Assembly (NCBI RefSeq): GCF_019748715.1
Contig: NZ_JACLBZ010000029.1
Span: 1-64,000 of the forward strand
DNA length: 64,000 nucleotides
Reading direction: 5' to 3'
Origin: Sporosarcina aquimarina
GTDB lineage: Bacteria; Bacillota; Bacilli; Bacillales_A; Planococcaceae
The notes below the pieces were generated by a model. That model made no database searches. It was not told where the DNA came from and saw nothing but the letters and a program-made list of their open reading frames with translations. Of this stretch, positions 1-11,805 are shown one piece after another. Position 1 is the stretch's first letter. Each line of letters begins with the position of its first letter. Position numbers and translations under genes: made by a program.

Positions 1-215
1 ACCGTCTTTCAACATCTCTTCATGCGAAGAAATGGATTATTCGGTATTAGCCCCGGTTTCCCGGAGTTATCCCCATCTGTAAGGTAGGTTGCCCACGTGT
101 TACTCACCCGTCCGCCGCTAATCTTTAGGAGCAAGCTCCCAAAGATCCGCTCGACTTGCATGTATTAGGCACGCCGCCAGCGTTCGTCCTGAGCCAGGAT
201 CAAACTCTCCATAAA
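1..215 (-). rRNA. 16S ribosomal RNA, 5' end only (cut by window edge)
   Basis: The reverse complement holds the universal 5' part of bacterial 16S rRNA: the 27F region (AGAGTTTGATCCTGGCTCAG, at 208-189), the V1 hairpin with a GGAGCTTGCTCC apex, and the conserved GGCGGACGGGTGAGTAACACG block. The mature 5' end is placed near 215 by counting back from E. coli position 8. Only about 215 nt are present; the rest lies beyond position 1. It reads in the same direction as gyrB-gyrA, so this is the first rRNA operon on the left arm, matching rrnO of B. subtilis. The sequence type is Bacillales. Confidence 0.97.
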
Positions 216-377
216 AGAGAAATTCGAGTTAGCTCGATTTCTTGCTGGCATCATTTAAGATACTCATTGTGTTTATGTCACCGGCAGAGCCGATGCACAA
301 ACGTATAATTCGTTAACGTTTTGCTGTTCAGTTTTCAAGGTTCATATGGCTGCCCTTTCGTAAGAGGCAACTTTCTT

Positions 378-406
378 ATAATACCAAATCGCTGTTTCGT
401 TGTCAA
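378..406 (-). promoter_or_regulatory. rrn promoter P2 (proximal)
   Basis: On the minus strand a perfect -35 box TTGACA (406-401) is followed by a 17-bp spacer and a -10 box TATTAT (383-378). The leader between this promoter and the 16S gene contains the conserved Bacillales pre-rRNA stretch CCTTGAAAACTGAAC at about 342-328. Position and near-consensus quality fit the strong proximal promoter of an rRNA operon. Confidence 0.85.
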
Positions 407-567
407 CACTTTTTCTTAAAAAGTTTTAAAGTGTTGTTCGGGTGTTTTGCAACTCCCCGATGCGACGCTTATAAATATACCACCGTCTATTCTATATTGC
501 AAGCTTTTTTATCAAATTCTTTTAAAAGACTTGATTTAAAGCCTTTAAAAAGTAATTTACTAGATCC

Positions 568-595
568 AGTATAGTAATTCCGGCTATAGTTTCAA
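568..595 (-). promoter_or_regulatory. rrn promoter P1 (distal)
   Basis: On the minus strand TTGAAA (595-590), a 16-bp spacer and TATACT (573-568) form a second sigma-A promoter upstream of P2, just past the terminator of the preceding gene. Tandem promoters are usual for Bacillus rRNA operons. The 473-bp gap at 216-688 holds only this promoter pair, the 16S leader and one hairpin. Confidence 0.65.
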
Positions 596-639
596 CTATA
601 TCAAGGCTTCTGATCTTAGAAACACAGATATAAAGAATT

Positions 640-677
640 GTTGATCCTCTTTTTTATTATATAGAAGAAGGATCAAC
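640..677 (-). terminator. Terminator after the HD-GYP gene
   Basis: Nine-bp inverted repeat GTTGATCCT (640-648) and AGGATCAAC (669-677) with an A/T-rich loop, directly downstream of the minus-strand HD-GYP gene. The U-tract beyond the stem is weak (AATTCTTT), so termination may be partial. It separates this gene from the rrn promoters. Confidence 0.6.
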
Positions 678-688
678 TTTTATATTTA

Positions 689-1810
689 TTAGAACATCTT
701 TTCAATAGTAATCTTTCTATTTGCGGATAAGTCAATATGTGTACCGCTGCCGAGGACTTTAACAATCGGCCGCAAAGGAAAATCCCGGTGCAAGTAAATA
801 ACTTCAGCTATTTCGTCCGTTGTTAATTTCACTCTTACTCCGATTGACAGTTTATTAATTAAGTCATGTAGAACTTGAATGATCTTCACGTCAAACTTTC
901 CAAACTCATCTTCCTTCAATAACTCTATGACTTTGAAAGAATTTTCTTTTTGACGGTATGGTCTTTCAGATGTCATTGCATGATAGACGTCCGCCACTGA
1001 AATTATTTGTGCGAACTCTATAATCTCTTGTCCCTTTAAACCTCTCGGATAGCCGCTTCCATCAAAACGTTCATGATGTTGGAGAATTGCTACCTTCATT
1101 TCTTGTCTTACTAATGAAGACTCTTGCACCATTTGAAAACTATGGACTACGTGCTTTTTCACTTCATTCATCTCTTCGCTTGTTAAGAATGCTACTTTAT
1201 CAATGATTTTAGAATTAATTTTTGCCATTCCGCTATCCGCCAACACACCCGCAATGCCCACTTGCAGGACTTGTCCCTTGGAATAGCCCATTTGTTCACT
1301 AATTAATGCAGCTAAAATTCCCACGCTAATGGAGTGATGTGCTTTGTAGTTTTGGATTGCTGAAAAATCATTCAACCTTCTCACATACTCTTTATTTTCT
1401 AGAAACGCTTGAATCACAGGTAATGCAATCGAACGGACTACCGCAACGTCCAGTTTCTTTCCGGACCTGTACCCGGAAAACTCTTTTTGGTAAGCTTCCA
1501 CCGCTTCATCATACAAAGCCTGTAATGTTCTAGACTTAGGAGGGGCACTTTGATTCACTAATTTCTCCACCTCGGGAGTAAGTTTTACTTCGATTTTCTT
1601 TTCAGGTGATTCTGGCTCGGATTGGCTCTGGGCTTTGGATTCAATTAAAACCTTTGCTATACCAAATAAACGAAGCACCTCAATATGTGTAAGTGTTAGT
1701 TTCGTATTTTTGGCCACAATCGGGTTTTTTGTATTTACATACAGATCTTCTTTAAGGAAACTACCAGGCCTTAACTCACTGACTTCTTTGTAAACTTCCA
1801 CTATTTTCAC
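689..1810 (-). CDS. HD-GYP domain protein, c-di-GMP phosphodiesterase family, degenerate HD motif
   Basis: A 373-residue protein with an N-terminal segment (about 1-60), a Pro/Glu-rich linker (about 60-100) and a C-terminal HD-GYP domain (about 145-310). HD-GYP enzymes hydrolyse cyclic di-GMP. The GYP signature is intact (HHERFDGSGYP), but the metal-binding HD motif, normally LLHDIGK, reads VLADSGM: the histidine is alanine and the usual lysine is methionine, while Asp is kept. Catalysis may therefore be lost or altered, leaving binding or scaffolding as alternatives. It lies between gyrA and the rRNA operon, with its own terminator and the gyrA terminator upstream, so it is probably a separate transcript. 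There is no transmembrane segment, so it is cytosolic. The family call is firm; activity is uncertain. Confidence 0.88.
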   Translation of the reverse strand: MKIVEVYKEVSELRPGSFLKEDLYVNTKNPIVAKNTKLTLTHIEVLRLFGIAKVLIESKAQSQSEPESPEKKIEVKLTPEVEKLVNQSAPPKSRTLQALYDEAVEAYQKEFSGYRSGKKLDVAVVRSIALPVIQAFLENKEYVRRLNDFSAIQNYKAHHSISVGILAALISEQMGYSKGQVLQVGIAGVLADSGMAKINSKIIDKVAFLTSEEMNEVKKHVVHSFQMVQESSLVRQEMKVAILQHHERFDGSGYPRGLKGQEIIEFAQIISVADVYHAMTSERPYRQKENSFKVIELLKEDEFGKFDVKIIQVLHDLINKLSIGVRVKLTTDEIAEVIYLHRDFPLRPIVKVLGSGTHIDLSANRKITIEKMF

Positions 1811-1898
1811 CTAATTTCTTTTTCACTATATCTATTATCATATATTATTCTCATTTATAGGGATAGATGCATGAGTATAAATTCATAGACACAAAAAA

Positions 1899-1936
1899 AG
1901 TTATTGAAGTGACGGTTTACGTCTCTTCAATAACTT
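1899..1936 (-). terminator. gyrA terminator
   Basis: On the minus strand a 12-bp stem (AAGTTATTGAAG, 1936-1925, pairing with CTTCAATAACTT, 1910-1899) is followed by a run of seven T. It starts 5 nt after the gyrA stop, a textbook intrinsic terminator. Confidence 0.9.
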
Positions 1937-1940
1937 TTCT

Positions 1941-4451
1941 TTACTCTGTATCTTCTGTCTCCACTGAAAGGTCCTCTTGTGCATCTACAGATTCTTCTTC
2001 AATGTCTTCCTCATGTTCTTCTTCGCTCTTCTCTACTTTCGCGACCGTAGCGACCCGCTCGTCGTCTGCCAATCGAATTAAGCGGACCCCTTGCGTAGAC
2101 CGGCCAAATATAGAGATATCGCTGATGGACATACGAATTAGAATACCGTGGATCGTTATAAGCATGAGATCTTCTTCACCATTAACAGCTTTCATCGCAA
2201 CAATCTCGCCGTTACGATCTGTCATATGCATTGTTTTCAGACCATATCCTCCACGTGATTGCGAACGATATTCACTTTCTGGTGTACGTTTACCATAACC
2301 TTTTTCAGTGACCACGAGAATGTCATCACCTTCGTCCACCATGTCCATACCGATGACTTCATCATCTATTCGCAGTCGAATGCCCCTCACTCCTGCTGCT
2401 GTCCTGCCGAGCGGACGAATGTCTTCTTCTGCAAAACGAATGAGCATGCCTTGTTTTGTACAGATTGCAATGTCTGAAGTACCATCAGTCGATTTCACTG
2501 AGATCAGCTCATCTTCTTCACGCAAGCCTAATGCGATCAATCCATTTGCTCGAATATTTGCGTAACCCATAATTGAAGTTCGCTTGATCACCCCGTGCTT
2601 TGTCGCAAAGAACAAATAGTGATCTTCCCTGAACTCACTGATCGGGATCATTGCCGTCACCTTTTCTCCTTTTTCAAAATCGATAAGGTTGATGATCGGT
2701 AACCCTTTTGCAGTCCGGCTATATTCTGGAATTTCATAACCTTTCTTGCGGAACACACGGCCTCTACTAGTAAATAATAGGATTGTGTCATGTGTGGATG
2801 TATTCAATAAATGTTCGACAAAGTCATCTTCATTTGTCCCCATACCCTGAATACCACGACCGCCACGTTTTTGACTGCGATAAGTGTTTGCAGGTAAACG
2901 CTTAATATACCCTTGATGCGTTAATGAAACAATGGAATTTTCGACTGGGATTAAGTCTTCATCTTCCAGCATTTCAGAACCGCCCAGCATAATTTCTGTT
3001 CGTCGTTCATCTGCAAAGCGTTCTTTAATCTCCGTTAATTCTTCACGTATGATTTCGATTACTTTTTCTTCGTCCGCCAGAATTGCACGCAATTCTGCTA
3101 TGAGAGTCAACAGCTCTTGATATTCGGATTCAATCTTATCACGCTCTAACCCAGTTAGACGTTGCAAACGCATATCCAAAATAGCTTGAGACTGACGTTC
3201 TGATAAGTCGAATGTTTCCATAAGGCTGGACTTCGCTTCAGCCGTTGTTTTGGAACCTCTAATCAACGCAATAATGCGATCTATATGATCTAGTGCAATG
3301 CGCAGTCCTTCCAAAATATGTGCGCGGTCTTCAGCTTTATTCAACTCAAATTGTGTGCGTCGTCGAATGACAACTTTCTGGTGTTCCAAGTAGTGGAATA
3401 AAATTTCCTTTAACGATAAAACTTTTGGTTGTTTGTCTACAAGCGCCAGCATGTTGATACCAAAACTGGTTTGCAATGCAGTTTGCTTGTAAAGATTATT
3501 CAAAAGTACGTTGGCATTGGCATCGCGTCGGACTTCGATCACAATGCGCATCCCTGTACGGTCGGATTCATCTGCCAAGTGGGTAATACCGTCAATTTTC
3601 TTATCACGCACGAGCTCCGCAATCTTCTCAATCAATTTTGCCTTATTCACTTGGAACGGAATTTCAGTAACAATAATGGTTTCACGACCGTTTGATTGCT
3701 GCTCGATCTCTGCCTTTCCACGGATAATGAGCGAACCGCGGCCTGTTTCATAGGCACGGCGGATTCCGCTGCGCCCGAGGATCATTCCGCCGGTCGGAAA
3801 ATCTGGACCCGGAACGATCTCCATCAATTCATCTGTCGTGATCGCACTGTTACCTGCCAGCGCGAGCACTGCGTCAATCGTTTCACCGAGATGATGTGGA
3901 GGAATGTTTGTTGCCATCCCCACGGCAATACCTGATGTACCGTTAACTAATAAGTTGGGATAACGTCCAGGCAAGACTGCAGGCTCTTTTTCCTGCTCAT
4001 CATAGTTTGCTTGAAAGTCGATCGTGTCTTTATTGATATCACGCAATAACTCCATTGCAATACGGGACATCCGCGATTCGGTATAACGCATTGCAGCCGC
4101 GCCATCACCGTCGACAGAACCAAAGTTTCCGTGACCATCGACAAGCATATAGCGATAGCTGAAATCTTGTGCCATCCGGACCATCGTGTCATATACGGCA
4201 CTGTCACCATGTGGATGGTACTTACCGATAACGTCCCCAACAATACGTGCGGACTTCTTATGCGGTTTTTCTGCTGTAATACCTAAATCATGCATGGCAT
4301 ATAAAATCCGTCGATGAACAGGTTTCAAACCATCTCGAACATCAGGAAGCGCACGAGATACAATAACACTCATCGCATAGTTCAGAAACGATGTTTTCAT
4401 TTCTGTATTTATATTTATTTCTTGCACTCCGCCTTGTGGCAAATCTGCCAT
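1941..4451 (-). CDS. gyrA: DNA gyrase subunit A
   Basis: 836 residues, near the usual Bacillales length. GyrA forms the A2B2 type II topoisomerase that introduces negative supercoils. The breakage-reunion domain (about 10-480) carries the catalytic Tyr123 in AAMRYTESR. The quinolone-resistance region has Ser84 and Asp88, so no common resistance change is seen. The C-terminal beta-pinwheel (about 500-810) contains a GyrA-box-like [10 protein letters not shown] motif, and the protein ends in an acidic Glu/Asp tail. The start is an ATG after a clear AAGGAG site. It follows gyrB by 73 bp in the same direction, so the two are probably co-transcribed, ending at the strong terminator at 1899-1936. 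Confidence 0.98.
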   Translation of the reverse strand: MADLPQGGVQEININTEMKTSFLNYAMSVIVSRALPDVRDGLKPVHRRILYAMHDLGITAEKPHKKSARIVGDVIGKYHPHGDSAVYDTMVRMAQDFSYRYMLVDGHGNFGSVDGDGAAAMRYTESRMSRIAMELLRDINKDTIDFQANYDEQEKEPAVLPGRYPNLLVNGTSGIAVGMATNIPPHHLGETIDAVLALAGNSAITTDELMEIVPGPDFPTGGMILGRSGIRRAYETGRGSLIIRGKAEIEQQSNGRETIIVTEIPFQVNKAKLIEKIAELVRDKKIDGITHLADESDRTGMRIVIEVRRDANANVLLNNLYKQTALQTSFGINMLALVDKQPKVLSLKEILFHYLEHQKVVIRRRTQFELNKAEDRAHILEGLRIALDHIDRIIALIRGSKTTAEAKSSLMETFDLSERQSQAILDMRLQRLTGLERDKIESEYQELLTLIAELRAILADEEKVIEIIREELTEIKERFADERRTEIMLGGSEMLEDEDLIPVENSIVSLTHQGYIKRLPANTYRSQKRGGRGIQGMGTNEDDFVEHLLNTSTHDTILLFTSRGRVFRKKGYEIPEYSRTAKGLPIINLIDFEKGEKVTAMIPISEFREDHYLFFATKHGVIKRTSIMGYANIRANGLIALGLREEDELISVKSTDGTSDIAICTKQGMLIRFAEEDIRPLGRTAAGVRGIRLRIDDEVIGMDMVDEGDDILVVTEKGYGKRTPESEYRSQSRGGYGLKTMHMTDRNGEIVAMKAVNGEEDLMLITIHGILIRMSISDISIFGRSTQGVRLIRLADDERVATVAKVEKSEEEHEEDIEEESVDAQEDLSVETEDTE

Positions 4452-4524
4452 GTTGTCAAGCTCCTTTCACCACTTACATCTAAAAAATTCTGTTGGCACC
4501 GACCAATTACCGATTGGCGACCGA

Positions 4525-6480
<1,956 letters not shown>

Positions 6481-6495
6481 TCAAACTTTTAATCC

Positions 6496-7614
6496 TTATC
6501 CTTTACGTTGTACGGAACCATCATGGACTTCGAAAATAGCCGCTTGTTGAATAGTGTCATGATCTATTCCCGTAATATTCGTTGTCGTGACAAAAGTTTG
6601 AACTTGCCCTTGCATCGTACTTAGCAAGTGTGACTGACGATAATCATCTAATTCGGATAACACATCATCGAGCAACAAGATAGGTGTTTCTCCTACTTCT
6701 TGTTTTACAAGTTCAATTTCAGCAAGTTTCAAAGAAAGTGCTGTTGTCCGTTGCTGACCCTGTGATCCAAATGTTTGAATATCGTACCCATTGACAAAAA
6801 ACTGCAAATCATCACGATGCGGACCTACCAGCGTAAGCCCTCGTTCTACTTCGCGTCTTCGTACCGTCTTTAACTGATCGGCAAAAATCGATTCCATTTC
6901 TTCAACAGTCTGCCCAGAATGCAGGTCTTTTAAAGTTCCATATGAAACTTCAAGGGATTCAAGCCCCCGAGAGATCCCTTGATGAATCGGATTTGCCCAT
7001 TTTTGCAGCAGCTCCATGAAATAAAAACGTTTCCGAATTATTTTGACCGCTACTTGAATATATTGTTCCGTATAAATATCGAACATCACATCTTGAAGAT
7101 CCAGTTTGCCCCGGTGCTCCTTCAACATTGCATTGCGCTGTTTCAATATTTTTTGGAAACTGACGAGATCATGCAAATAGACCCTTGAAATCTGCCCGAT
7201 CTCCATATCTAAAAACCGCCTGCGCAGTTGTGGGCTGCCTTTTACAATATTTAAATCTTCAGGCGCGAACATTACCACATTCATCTGCCCCACATACATG
7301 CTCAATCGATTTTGTTCGAGATGATTGACTCTTGCTTTCTTTCCTTTTTTGGAAATGGTCAATTCTAATGGCAAACGTCCAAATTTACGTTCGACATCAC
7401 CTTCTATTTTACCACACTCTTGTTCCCAGCGTATGAGTTCGCGATCATTTGCAGTTCGGTGAGATTTTGCCATGGCCAATACGTAGATCGCTTCCATGAC
7501 ATTAGTCTTTCCTTGAGCATTTTCACCAATCAACACGTTCATGGTGGGGGAGAATTCTAATTCTAAAGAGGCATAATTTCGATAATCCGTTAATGCGAGT
7601 CGATCAATATACAT
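6496..7614 (-). CDS. recF: DNA replication and repair protein RecF
   Basis: SMC-like ATPase that helps RecO and RecR load RecA at single-strand gaps. Walker A is GENAQGKT; the LSLKLAE signature region and Walker [12 protein letters not shown] are present near the C-terminus. The ATG at 7614 starts the protein with [14 protein letters not shown], which aligns with known RecF starts and gives 372 residues, the usual size. An upstream in-frame ATG at 7659 would add 15 residues lying inside yaaA and is not favoured. The start overlaps the yaaA stop by 11 nt and has only a weak SD, pointing to translational coupling. Confidence 0.97.
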   Translation of the reverse strand: MYIDRLALTDYRNYASLELEFSPTMNVLIGENAQGKTNVMEAIYVLAMAKSHRTANDRELIRWEQECGKIEGDVERKFGRLPLELTISKKGKKARVNHLEQNRLSMYVGQMNVVMFAPEDLNIVKGSPQLRRRFLDMEIGQISRVYLHDLVSFQKILKQRNAMLKEHRGKLDLQDVMFDIYTEQYIQVAVKIIRKRFYFMELLQKWANPIHQGISRGLESLEVSYGTLKDLHSGQTVEEMESIFADQLKTVRRREVERGLTLVGPHRDDLQFFVNGYDIQTFGSQGQQRTTALSLKLAEIELVKQEVGETPILLLDDVLSELDDYRQSHLLSTMQGQVQTFVTTTNITGIDHDTIQQAAIFEVHDGSVQRKG

Positions 7615-7849
7615 CCGACTGTCCAGATTCATCCGCTGACAGTTTATATTTTCCTGCACCCGGAATATTTACAACATCGCCATCATATAATTTTTTACCG
7701 CGTCGCTGTTCCGGTTCGCCATTTACATAAACGATGTGTTCTTCTAAAAACCATTTAGCCATTCCGCCTGAACTAATCGTATTTGTCATTTTTAACAACT
7801 GACCTAGCGTAATAAATGGCGAGTTAAAATTAACTTTTTCCATTTGCAT
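7604..7849 (-). CDS. yaaA: S4-domain RNA-binding protein YaaA (RlbA type)
   Basis: 81 residues comprising essentially one S4 RNA-binding domain (about 15-72) with the pattern [21 protein letters not shown] followed by [17 protein letters not shown]. The B. subtilis homologue, at the same place between dnaN and recF, is linked to ribosome assembly. The start ATG follows GAGGG by 5 nt. The gene overlaps recF and lies downstream of the dnaN terminator, so it is probably the first gene of the yaaA-recF-gyrB-gyrA transcript. Confidence 0.93.
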   Translation of the reverse strand: MQMEKVNFNSPFITLGQLLKMTNTISSGGMAKWFLEEHIVYVNGEPEQRRGKKLYDGDVVNIPGAGKYKLSADESGQSDVY

Positions 7850-7901
7850 TCAATCCCTCATCAATAGTCTGTCCCTCTAGTTTACCGAACTTTTCACAAT
7901 A

Positions 7902-7933
7902 AGTAAAAAGGATAGCCAACATGTTGACTATCC
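7902..7933 (-). terminator. dnaN terminator
   Basis: Minus-strand stem GGATAGTCAAC (7933-7923) and GTTGGCTATCC (7920-7910), 11 bp with one G-U pair, followed by TTTTTAC. It lies between dnaN and yaaA and separates dnaA-dnaN from the genes beyond. Confidence 0.8.
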
Positions 7934-7963
7934 ACTTTATATTTATTTCTTCAATGTTCTTAA

Positions 7964-9100
7964 TTAAAAAGTACGGACCGGTAAAATTAATTGTAAAATC
8001 GCTTCACTATCAATTGATTTTAAAATGAACGGCCGCATGCTGCCTGTAAAATGAATCATCAAATCTTGACCATCAATTGCTTTCAATGCATCCATCATAT
8101 ATTTCGCACTGAATGAAATTTTCAATGGCTCGCCTTCAATCTGAACTGCTTCTACCAGCTCTTCTACATTCCCGACGTCTGGCGAATTAGAAGAGATTTG
8201 AATATGTGAACTGCCATCTGTTGAAAAGTGAACAATATTGTTGCGGTCTTCACGAGCCAGCAGTGAGGCTCGGTCAATCGCTTGCAATAAATTACGGCCA
8301 TTTACGGTAATTGACGTTTTGTATTCATTCGGAATCAAGCGTGATGTATCAGGATAATTGCCTTCTAGCAGTCTGGAATAAAATAAAACGTTATGCAGTT
8401 TAAACAGAACTTGCTGATTGGCAATAAAAATTTCCACTGGATTCGAATGATCCGGCAAGATTTTACTTAATTCTTGAAGGCTTTTGCCTGGAATGACTGC
8501 ATTAAAAGGTACACTTGCTTGTACTTCGGGTGTAATAATTCTTCTCGCCAAACGGTGACTGTCCGTTGCAATACAGTAAAGTTCGTCTTCTTTCATTGTC
8601 CATTGAACCCCGGTTAATACAGGACGGGTTTCTTGTTGAGATACAGCAAATACTGTCTCTCGAATAATGGATTTCATCAAGTCTGCAGGCAGTTCAAAGC
8701 GTTCTGCATCCTTTACATCTGGCAAGATAGGATATTCATCTGCACTTTGGGCAATAATATGAAATTCAGATTGTCCAGAGCGGATATGTGTTTTCATTCC
8801 GTCACGTAATTCAATCATAACTTCATTAGTAGGCAATTTACGAATAATCTCGTTAAACACTTTAGCCTGTAATACTAATGTACCCGGTTGAATCATTCGG
8901 ATAATTTGAGTTCCATCTTCCTCTAGCGGAATAAATGTAGAGATTGTGATGTCTGAATCACTTCCGGTCATCGTCAATCCTTTTTCCGTGGCCTCTAACT
9001 TAATACCCGTTAAAATCGGTGTCGTCACTTTATGACTGATTGCTTTGATGACATCGCTTAATCCATCCAACAATCGATCACGCATAATTTCAAACTGCAT
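7964..9100 (-). CDS. dnaN: DNA polymerase III beta subunit (sliding clamp)
   Basis: 378 residues, the standard length for the beta clamp, which forms a dimeric ring around DNA and tethers the replicative polymerase and other partners. The three clamp folds are recognisable, and the C-terminus LILPVRTF is characteristic of Firmicute clamps. The start ATG has the SD GCGAGGT upstream. The gene follows dnaA in the same direction, separated by the 171-bp dnaA-dnaN intergenic region, which contains the second half of oriC. Confidence 0.98.
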   Translation of the reverse strand: MQFEIMRDRLLDGLSDVIKAISHKVTTPILTGIKLEATEKGLTMTGSDSDITISTFIPLEEDGTQIIRMIQPGTLVLQAKVFNEIIRKLPTNEVMIELRDGMKTHIRSGQSEFHIIAQSADEYPILPDVKDAERFELPADLMKSIIRETVFAVSQQETRPVLTGVQWTMKEDELYCIATDSHRLARRIITPEVQASVPFNAVIPGKSLQELSKILPDHSNPVEIFIANQQVLFKLHNVLFYSRLLEGNYPDTSRLIPNEYKTSITVNGRNLLQAIDRASLLAREDRNNIVHFSTDGSSHIQISSNSPDVGNVEELVEAVQIEGEPLKISFSAKYMMDALKAIDGQDLMIHFTGSMRPFILKSIDSEAILQLILPVRTF

Positions 9101-9104
9101 CTCG

Positions 9105-9270
9105 ATACCTCGCTTATATAATATTAATTAAGTAATTAAAGATAGTAGTAATAGTAATAGGGGCTGTGGATATGTGGAAAAGCCTCCCGAACGTATGCCT
9201 ATTATAGTTTTCCACATGTGTATAAAACGTGGACGACCTAGCACAGTCTGTCCACAATTATCCACAGTTA
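9105..9270. other. oriC, dnaA-dnaN side: unwinding element and DnaA boxes
   Basis: From left to right this intergenic region holds an A/T-only stretch (about 9113-9140), a run of TAG/TAA triplets at 9143-9160 resembling DnaA-trios, a short GGGG/C block, and DnaA boxes. Boxes seen: TGTGGATAT (9165-9173), TGTGGAAAA (9173-9181), TTTTCCACA (9208-9216), TGTGTATAA (9217-9225), CTGTCCACA (9248-9256) and a perfect TTATCCACA (9258-9266). In B. subtilis the duplex unwinding element lies at the same position, and DnaA spreads from boxes onto trios to melt it. The layout here is the same. Confidence 0.85.
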
Positions 9271-9271
9271 A

Positions 9272-10621
9272 TTACGCACGTCCAAGTGCCTTTTTAATAT
9301 CTTGGATATCTTGCTGAAGGGATTTATCAGATTCTAGCATCTTGGAGATCTTCTCATGTGCGTGAATAACCGTAGAATGATCCCGTCCTCCAAATTCCGA
9401 ACCAATTTTAGGCAAAGAAGAATCCGTCAATTCCCTCGATAAAAACATCGCGATTTGACGTGGAAATGCAATTGCCCTCGTTCTTTTCTTAGCTACAAAA
9501 TCCTCCAGCCGTATATTGTAGTGTTCTCCAACAGACTTCTGAATATCCAATATGGAAATAATCCGTGGCCTTGAATTCGGAATGATATCCTTTAGAGCCT
9601 CTGCTGCGAGATCGGTCGTAATGTCTGCATTCACTAAAGAAGAATATGCTACAACCCGGATCAGTGCCCCTTCAAGTTCTCGAATATTCGAATCAATTTG
9701 ATTGGCGATGTATAACATCACATCATTTGAGATATCAATGAGACCATCTGCTTTCGCCTTTTTACGTAAAATCGCAATTCGGGTTTCTAGGTCAGGCGGA
9801 GCGATGTCCGTAATCAATCCCCATTCAAAGCGTGAACGCAATCGATCTTCAAGCGTAGGAATCTCTTTTGGTGGACGGTCACTTGAAATGATGATTTGTT
9901 TGGATTCTTCATGCAGTGTATTAAATGTATGAAAGAACTCTTCTTGTGTTTGTTCTTTTCCTGCTAAGAATTGAATATCATCAATCAATAGTATGTCTAC
10001 GTTACGATACCGATCCCTGAAATCACCTGCTTTATTGTCACGAATTGAATTAATGAATTCATTGGTGAATTTCTCAGATGACAAATAGACAACCTTCAAG
10101 GATGGATTCTGTTCTAGCACATAATGTCCGATCGCATGCATCAAGTGGGTTTTACCAAGGCCAACGCCTCCATAGATGAAGAGTGGATTGTAGGCTTTTG
10201 CAGGTGCCTCTGCAACGGCAAGTGATGCTGCGTGAGCAAAGCGATTGCCGGATCCGATAACGAACGTATCAAATGTATACTTTGGATTGAGCATGCCAGC
10301 GGAATTGGTCATTGGTACTTTTTCTGCGACCTTTGGCGGTGCTTTCGGTATTTTAATATCATTTTCCACCATATCTTGCGGAACAATGAATTCTATAATC
10401 CGATCTTCTCCGGTTAATTCAGACAAAATTCCAGTAATTAAATGGACATAATGTGTTTCTAACCAATCTTTCGCAAATGAATTGGGGACCGCAATCGTTA
10501 CATTTTCAGCTTCGAAAGTCAGCAGTTTTGTTGATTTTAACCACGTTTCAAAACTAGGCTTTGAAACACGGGTTTCAATATTCTTCAATACCTGATCCCA
10601 CAAATTCGATAAATTTTCCAA
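9272..10621 (-). CDS. dnaA: Chromosomal replication initiator DnaA
   Basis: 449 residues from a TTG start at 10621. That TTG follows AAAGGAGG by 7 nt and begins [10 protein letters not shown], matching other Bacillus DnaA starts; the longer frame to 10684 would add 21 unrelated residues. Domain I (about 1-80) contains [13 protein letters not shown]. The AAA+ domain III has Walker [10 protein letters not shown] and Walker [10 protein letters not shown]. Domain IV carries the DnaA-box recognition motif [11 protein letters not shown]. DnaA-ATP binds oriC and opens the duplex. DnaA boxes on both sides, including one over the probable -10 box, indicate autoregulation. Confidence 0.98.
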   Translation of the reverse strand: MENLSNLWDQVLKNIETRVSKPSFETWLKSTKLLTFEAENVTIAVPNSFAKDWLETHYVHLITGILSELTGEDRIIEFIVPQDMVENDIKIPKAPPKVAEKVPMTNSAGMLNPKYTFDTFVIGSGNRFAHAASLAVAEAPAKAYNPLFIYGGVGLGKTHLMHAIGHYVLEQNPSLKVVYLSSEKFTNEFINSIRDNKAGDFRDRYRNVDILLIDDIQFLAGKEQTQEEFFHTFNTLHEESKQIIISSDRPPKEIPTLEDRLRSRFEWGLITDIAPPDLETRIAILRKKAKADGLIDISNDVMLYIANQIDSNIRELEGALIRVVAYSSLVNADITTDLAAEALKDIIPNSRPRIISILDIQKSVGEHYNIRLEDFVAKKRTRAIAFPRQIAMFLSRELTDSSLPKIGSEFGGRDHSTVIHAHEKISKMLESDKSLQQDIQDIKKALGRA

Positions 10622-10990
10622 TCGTGTGCCTCCTTTACGATGAGATATTAAAAAGCCTGGAATCCGCTTATGCACAGTATCCAAGCTTGTGGATAAAACT
10701 TATCGAAACATGTTGAAAAAACTATCCACACACTATTCACATATGTGGATAAGATTCTTTAAATAAATTATACACACAATAAAAGCTTTTTAATTGTAAC
10801 AGGGAACATGAATAATGACAAGGTGTCTAATGATTTATTCACAATGCCCGCAACTGTGCATAAAATTGTTATCCACAGCCTTGTATATGTGAAAAACTTG
10901 TCGACAAATGCCGGAATAAAAAATCCACAATTTTAGTCTGCACACAATTCATCAAGAATCTGCTTTCAAAGAATTGTGGATAAGTTATAT
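10622..10990. other. oriC, dnaA-rpmH side: DnaA-box cluster
   Basis: DnaA boxes in this gap: TGTGGATAA at 10688-10696, 10744-10752 and 10975-10983 (all perfect), TTATCCACA at 10869-10877 (perfect), and near matches CTATCCACA (10722-10730), TTATACACA (10768-10776), TTATTCACA (10835-10843). The probable dnaA -10 box TATAAT on the minus strand (10772-10767) overlaps the 10768-10776 box. With the boxes between dnaA and dnaN this makes a bipartite Bacillus-type origin. The gap to rpmH otherwise holds only the rpmH promoter. Confidence 0.92.
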
Positions 10991-11043
10991 GTTGAACGAG
11001 CTAAAATCTAGTGAGTAGTCAAATGCTAATGAATAGAAAAGCA

Positions 11044-11072
11044 TTGACATTCTTTTACTGGGTGGCTATACT
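11044..11072 (+). promoter_or_regulatory. rpmH promoter
   Basis: TTGACA (11044-11049), 17-bp spacer, TATACT (11067-11072), about 55 bp before the rpmH start and directed away from oriC. It is a near-consensus sigma-A promoter. Confidence 0.85.
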
Positions 11073-11127
11073 ATTCAAGACTGTCACAATAGGAAAAGAG
11101 ACAATCAAGCAGGAGGTGTCTTACGAA

Positions 11128-11262
11128 ATGAAACGTACATTCCAACCAAATAAACGTAAACGCAGTAAAGTCCACGGATTCCGTACTAGAATGAGTTCTA
11201 AAAACGGCCGTAGAATTTTAGCAGCTCGTCGCCGTAAAGGAAGAAAAGTTCTTTCAGCATAA
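11128..11262 (+). CDS. rpmH: 50S ribosomal protein L34
   Basis: 44 residues, the standard L34 size, starting [12 protein letters not shown] and ending GRKVLSA, very rich in Arg and Lys. L34 is a small protein buried in 23S rRNA of the large subunit. The ATG at 11128 follows AGGAGGTG at 11111-11118. A longer in-frame reading from 11011 would translate the promoter region and is rejected. It is the first gene on the right arm, followed by a strong terminator 1 nt after the stop. Confidence 0.98.
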   Translation: MKRTFQPNKRKRSKVHGFRTRMSSKNGRRILAARRRKGRKVLSA

Positions 11263-11291
11263 GGCCACTGACTTATCAGTGGTCTTTTTTT
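11263..11291 (+). terminator. rpmH terminator
   Basis: Stem GCCACTGA/TCAGTGGT around a short loop followed by eight T (11285-11292), immediately after the rpmH stop. Read-through to rnpA is likely partial, as these two genes are often co-transcribed. Confidence 0.9.
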
Positions 11292-11381
11292 TGCTATTAT
11301 GGCTATTTAGGCTAACGGAATTTGTTTACGTTGTTGAGGACCAGCAGATGAAGTTTGAAGAAAATTAAAGCAGGTGGAATT

Positions 11382-11732
11382 ATGAAGAAGAGCCAGCGGA
11401 TTAAAAAGAATAAAGAATTTCAGACGGTTTTTAAGAAAGGTAAATCATTCGCCAATCGGCAATTCATCGTCTATACCTATAAAAAAGAGCATCAAGAAGA
11501 GTTTCGCATTGGCTTGTCTGTCAGCAAAAAGGTGGGCAATGCAGTCACCCGCAATCGAGTGAAACGCTATATCCGTCAATCTTTCCTAGAAATGAAAGAT
11601 GAGATTAGACAGGATCTCGACTATGTTATCATCGCAAGAAATCAAGCAGCCACGCTCGATTTCCATACGGCCAAAAAAAATCTGCAGCATGTCCTGCGAA
11701 TTGCCAAAGTATTTAAAGACAAGAAGAAGTAG
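11382..11732 (+). CDS. rnpA: Ribonuclease P protein component
   Basis: 116 residues, basic, with the RnpA signature [19 protein letters not shown] in the middle. It binds the catalytic RNase P RNA and helps mature the 5' ends of tRNAs. The ATG at 11382 ([13 protein letters not shown]) follows CAGGTGG by 4 nt and aligns with known RnpA starts; the ATG at 11355 would add nine unmatched residues. It lies in the classical rpmH-rnpA-yidC-jag order. Confidence 0.96.
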   Translation: MKKSQRIKKNKEFQTVFKKGKSFANRQFIVYTYKKEHQEEFRIGLSVSKKVGNAVTRNRVKRYIRQSFLEMKDEIRQDLDYVIIARNQAATLDFHTAKKNLQHVLRIAKVFKDKKK

Positions 11733-11805
11733 AACGTTTAGTGTCATCATGATAAACTGAGAAAAAAGTTGAGAAATCAGCTTGTGATTGTTTGGGGGAA
11801 AACAT

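Noticed and set aside
1867..2298. 143-codon plus-strand ORF opposite gyrA
   Set aside because: Entirely antisense to conserved gyrA codons, Ser/Arg-rich, no ribosome-binding site of note. Typical shadow ORF; the same applies to other antisense frames opposite gyrB, recF, mnmE, gdpP, walK and others.
10622..10684. N-terminal extension of dnaA to an ATG at 10684
   Set aside because: The 21 extra residues do not resemble DnaA, while the TTG at 10621 has a near-perfect AAAGGAGG and starts the conserved domain I.
11011..11127. Longer rpmH reading frame from 11011
   Set aside because: It would translate through the rpmH promoter; L34 is always about 44 residues and the SD fits the ATG at 11128.
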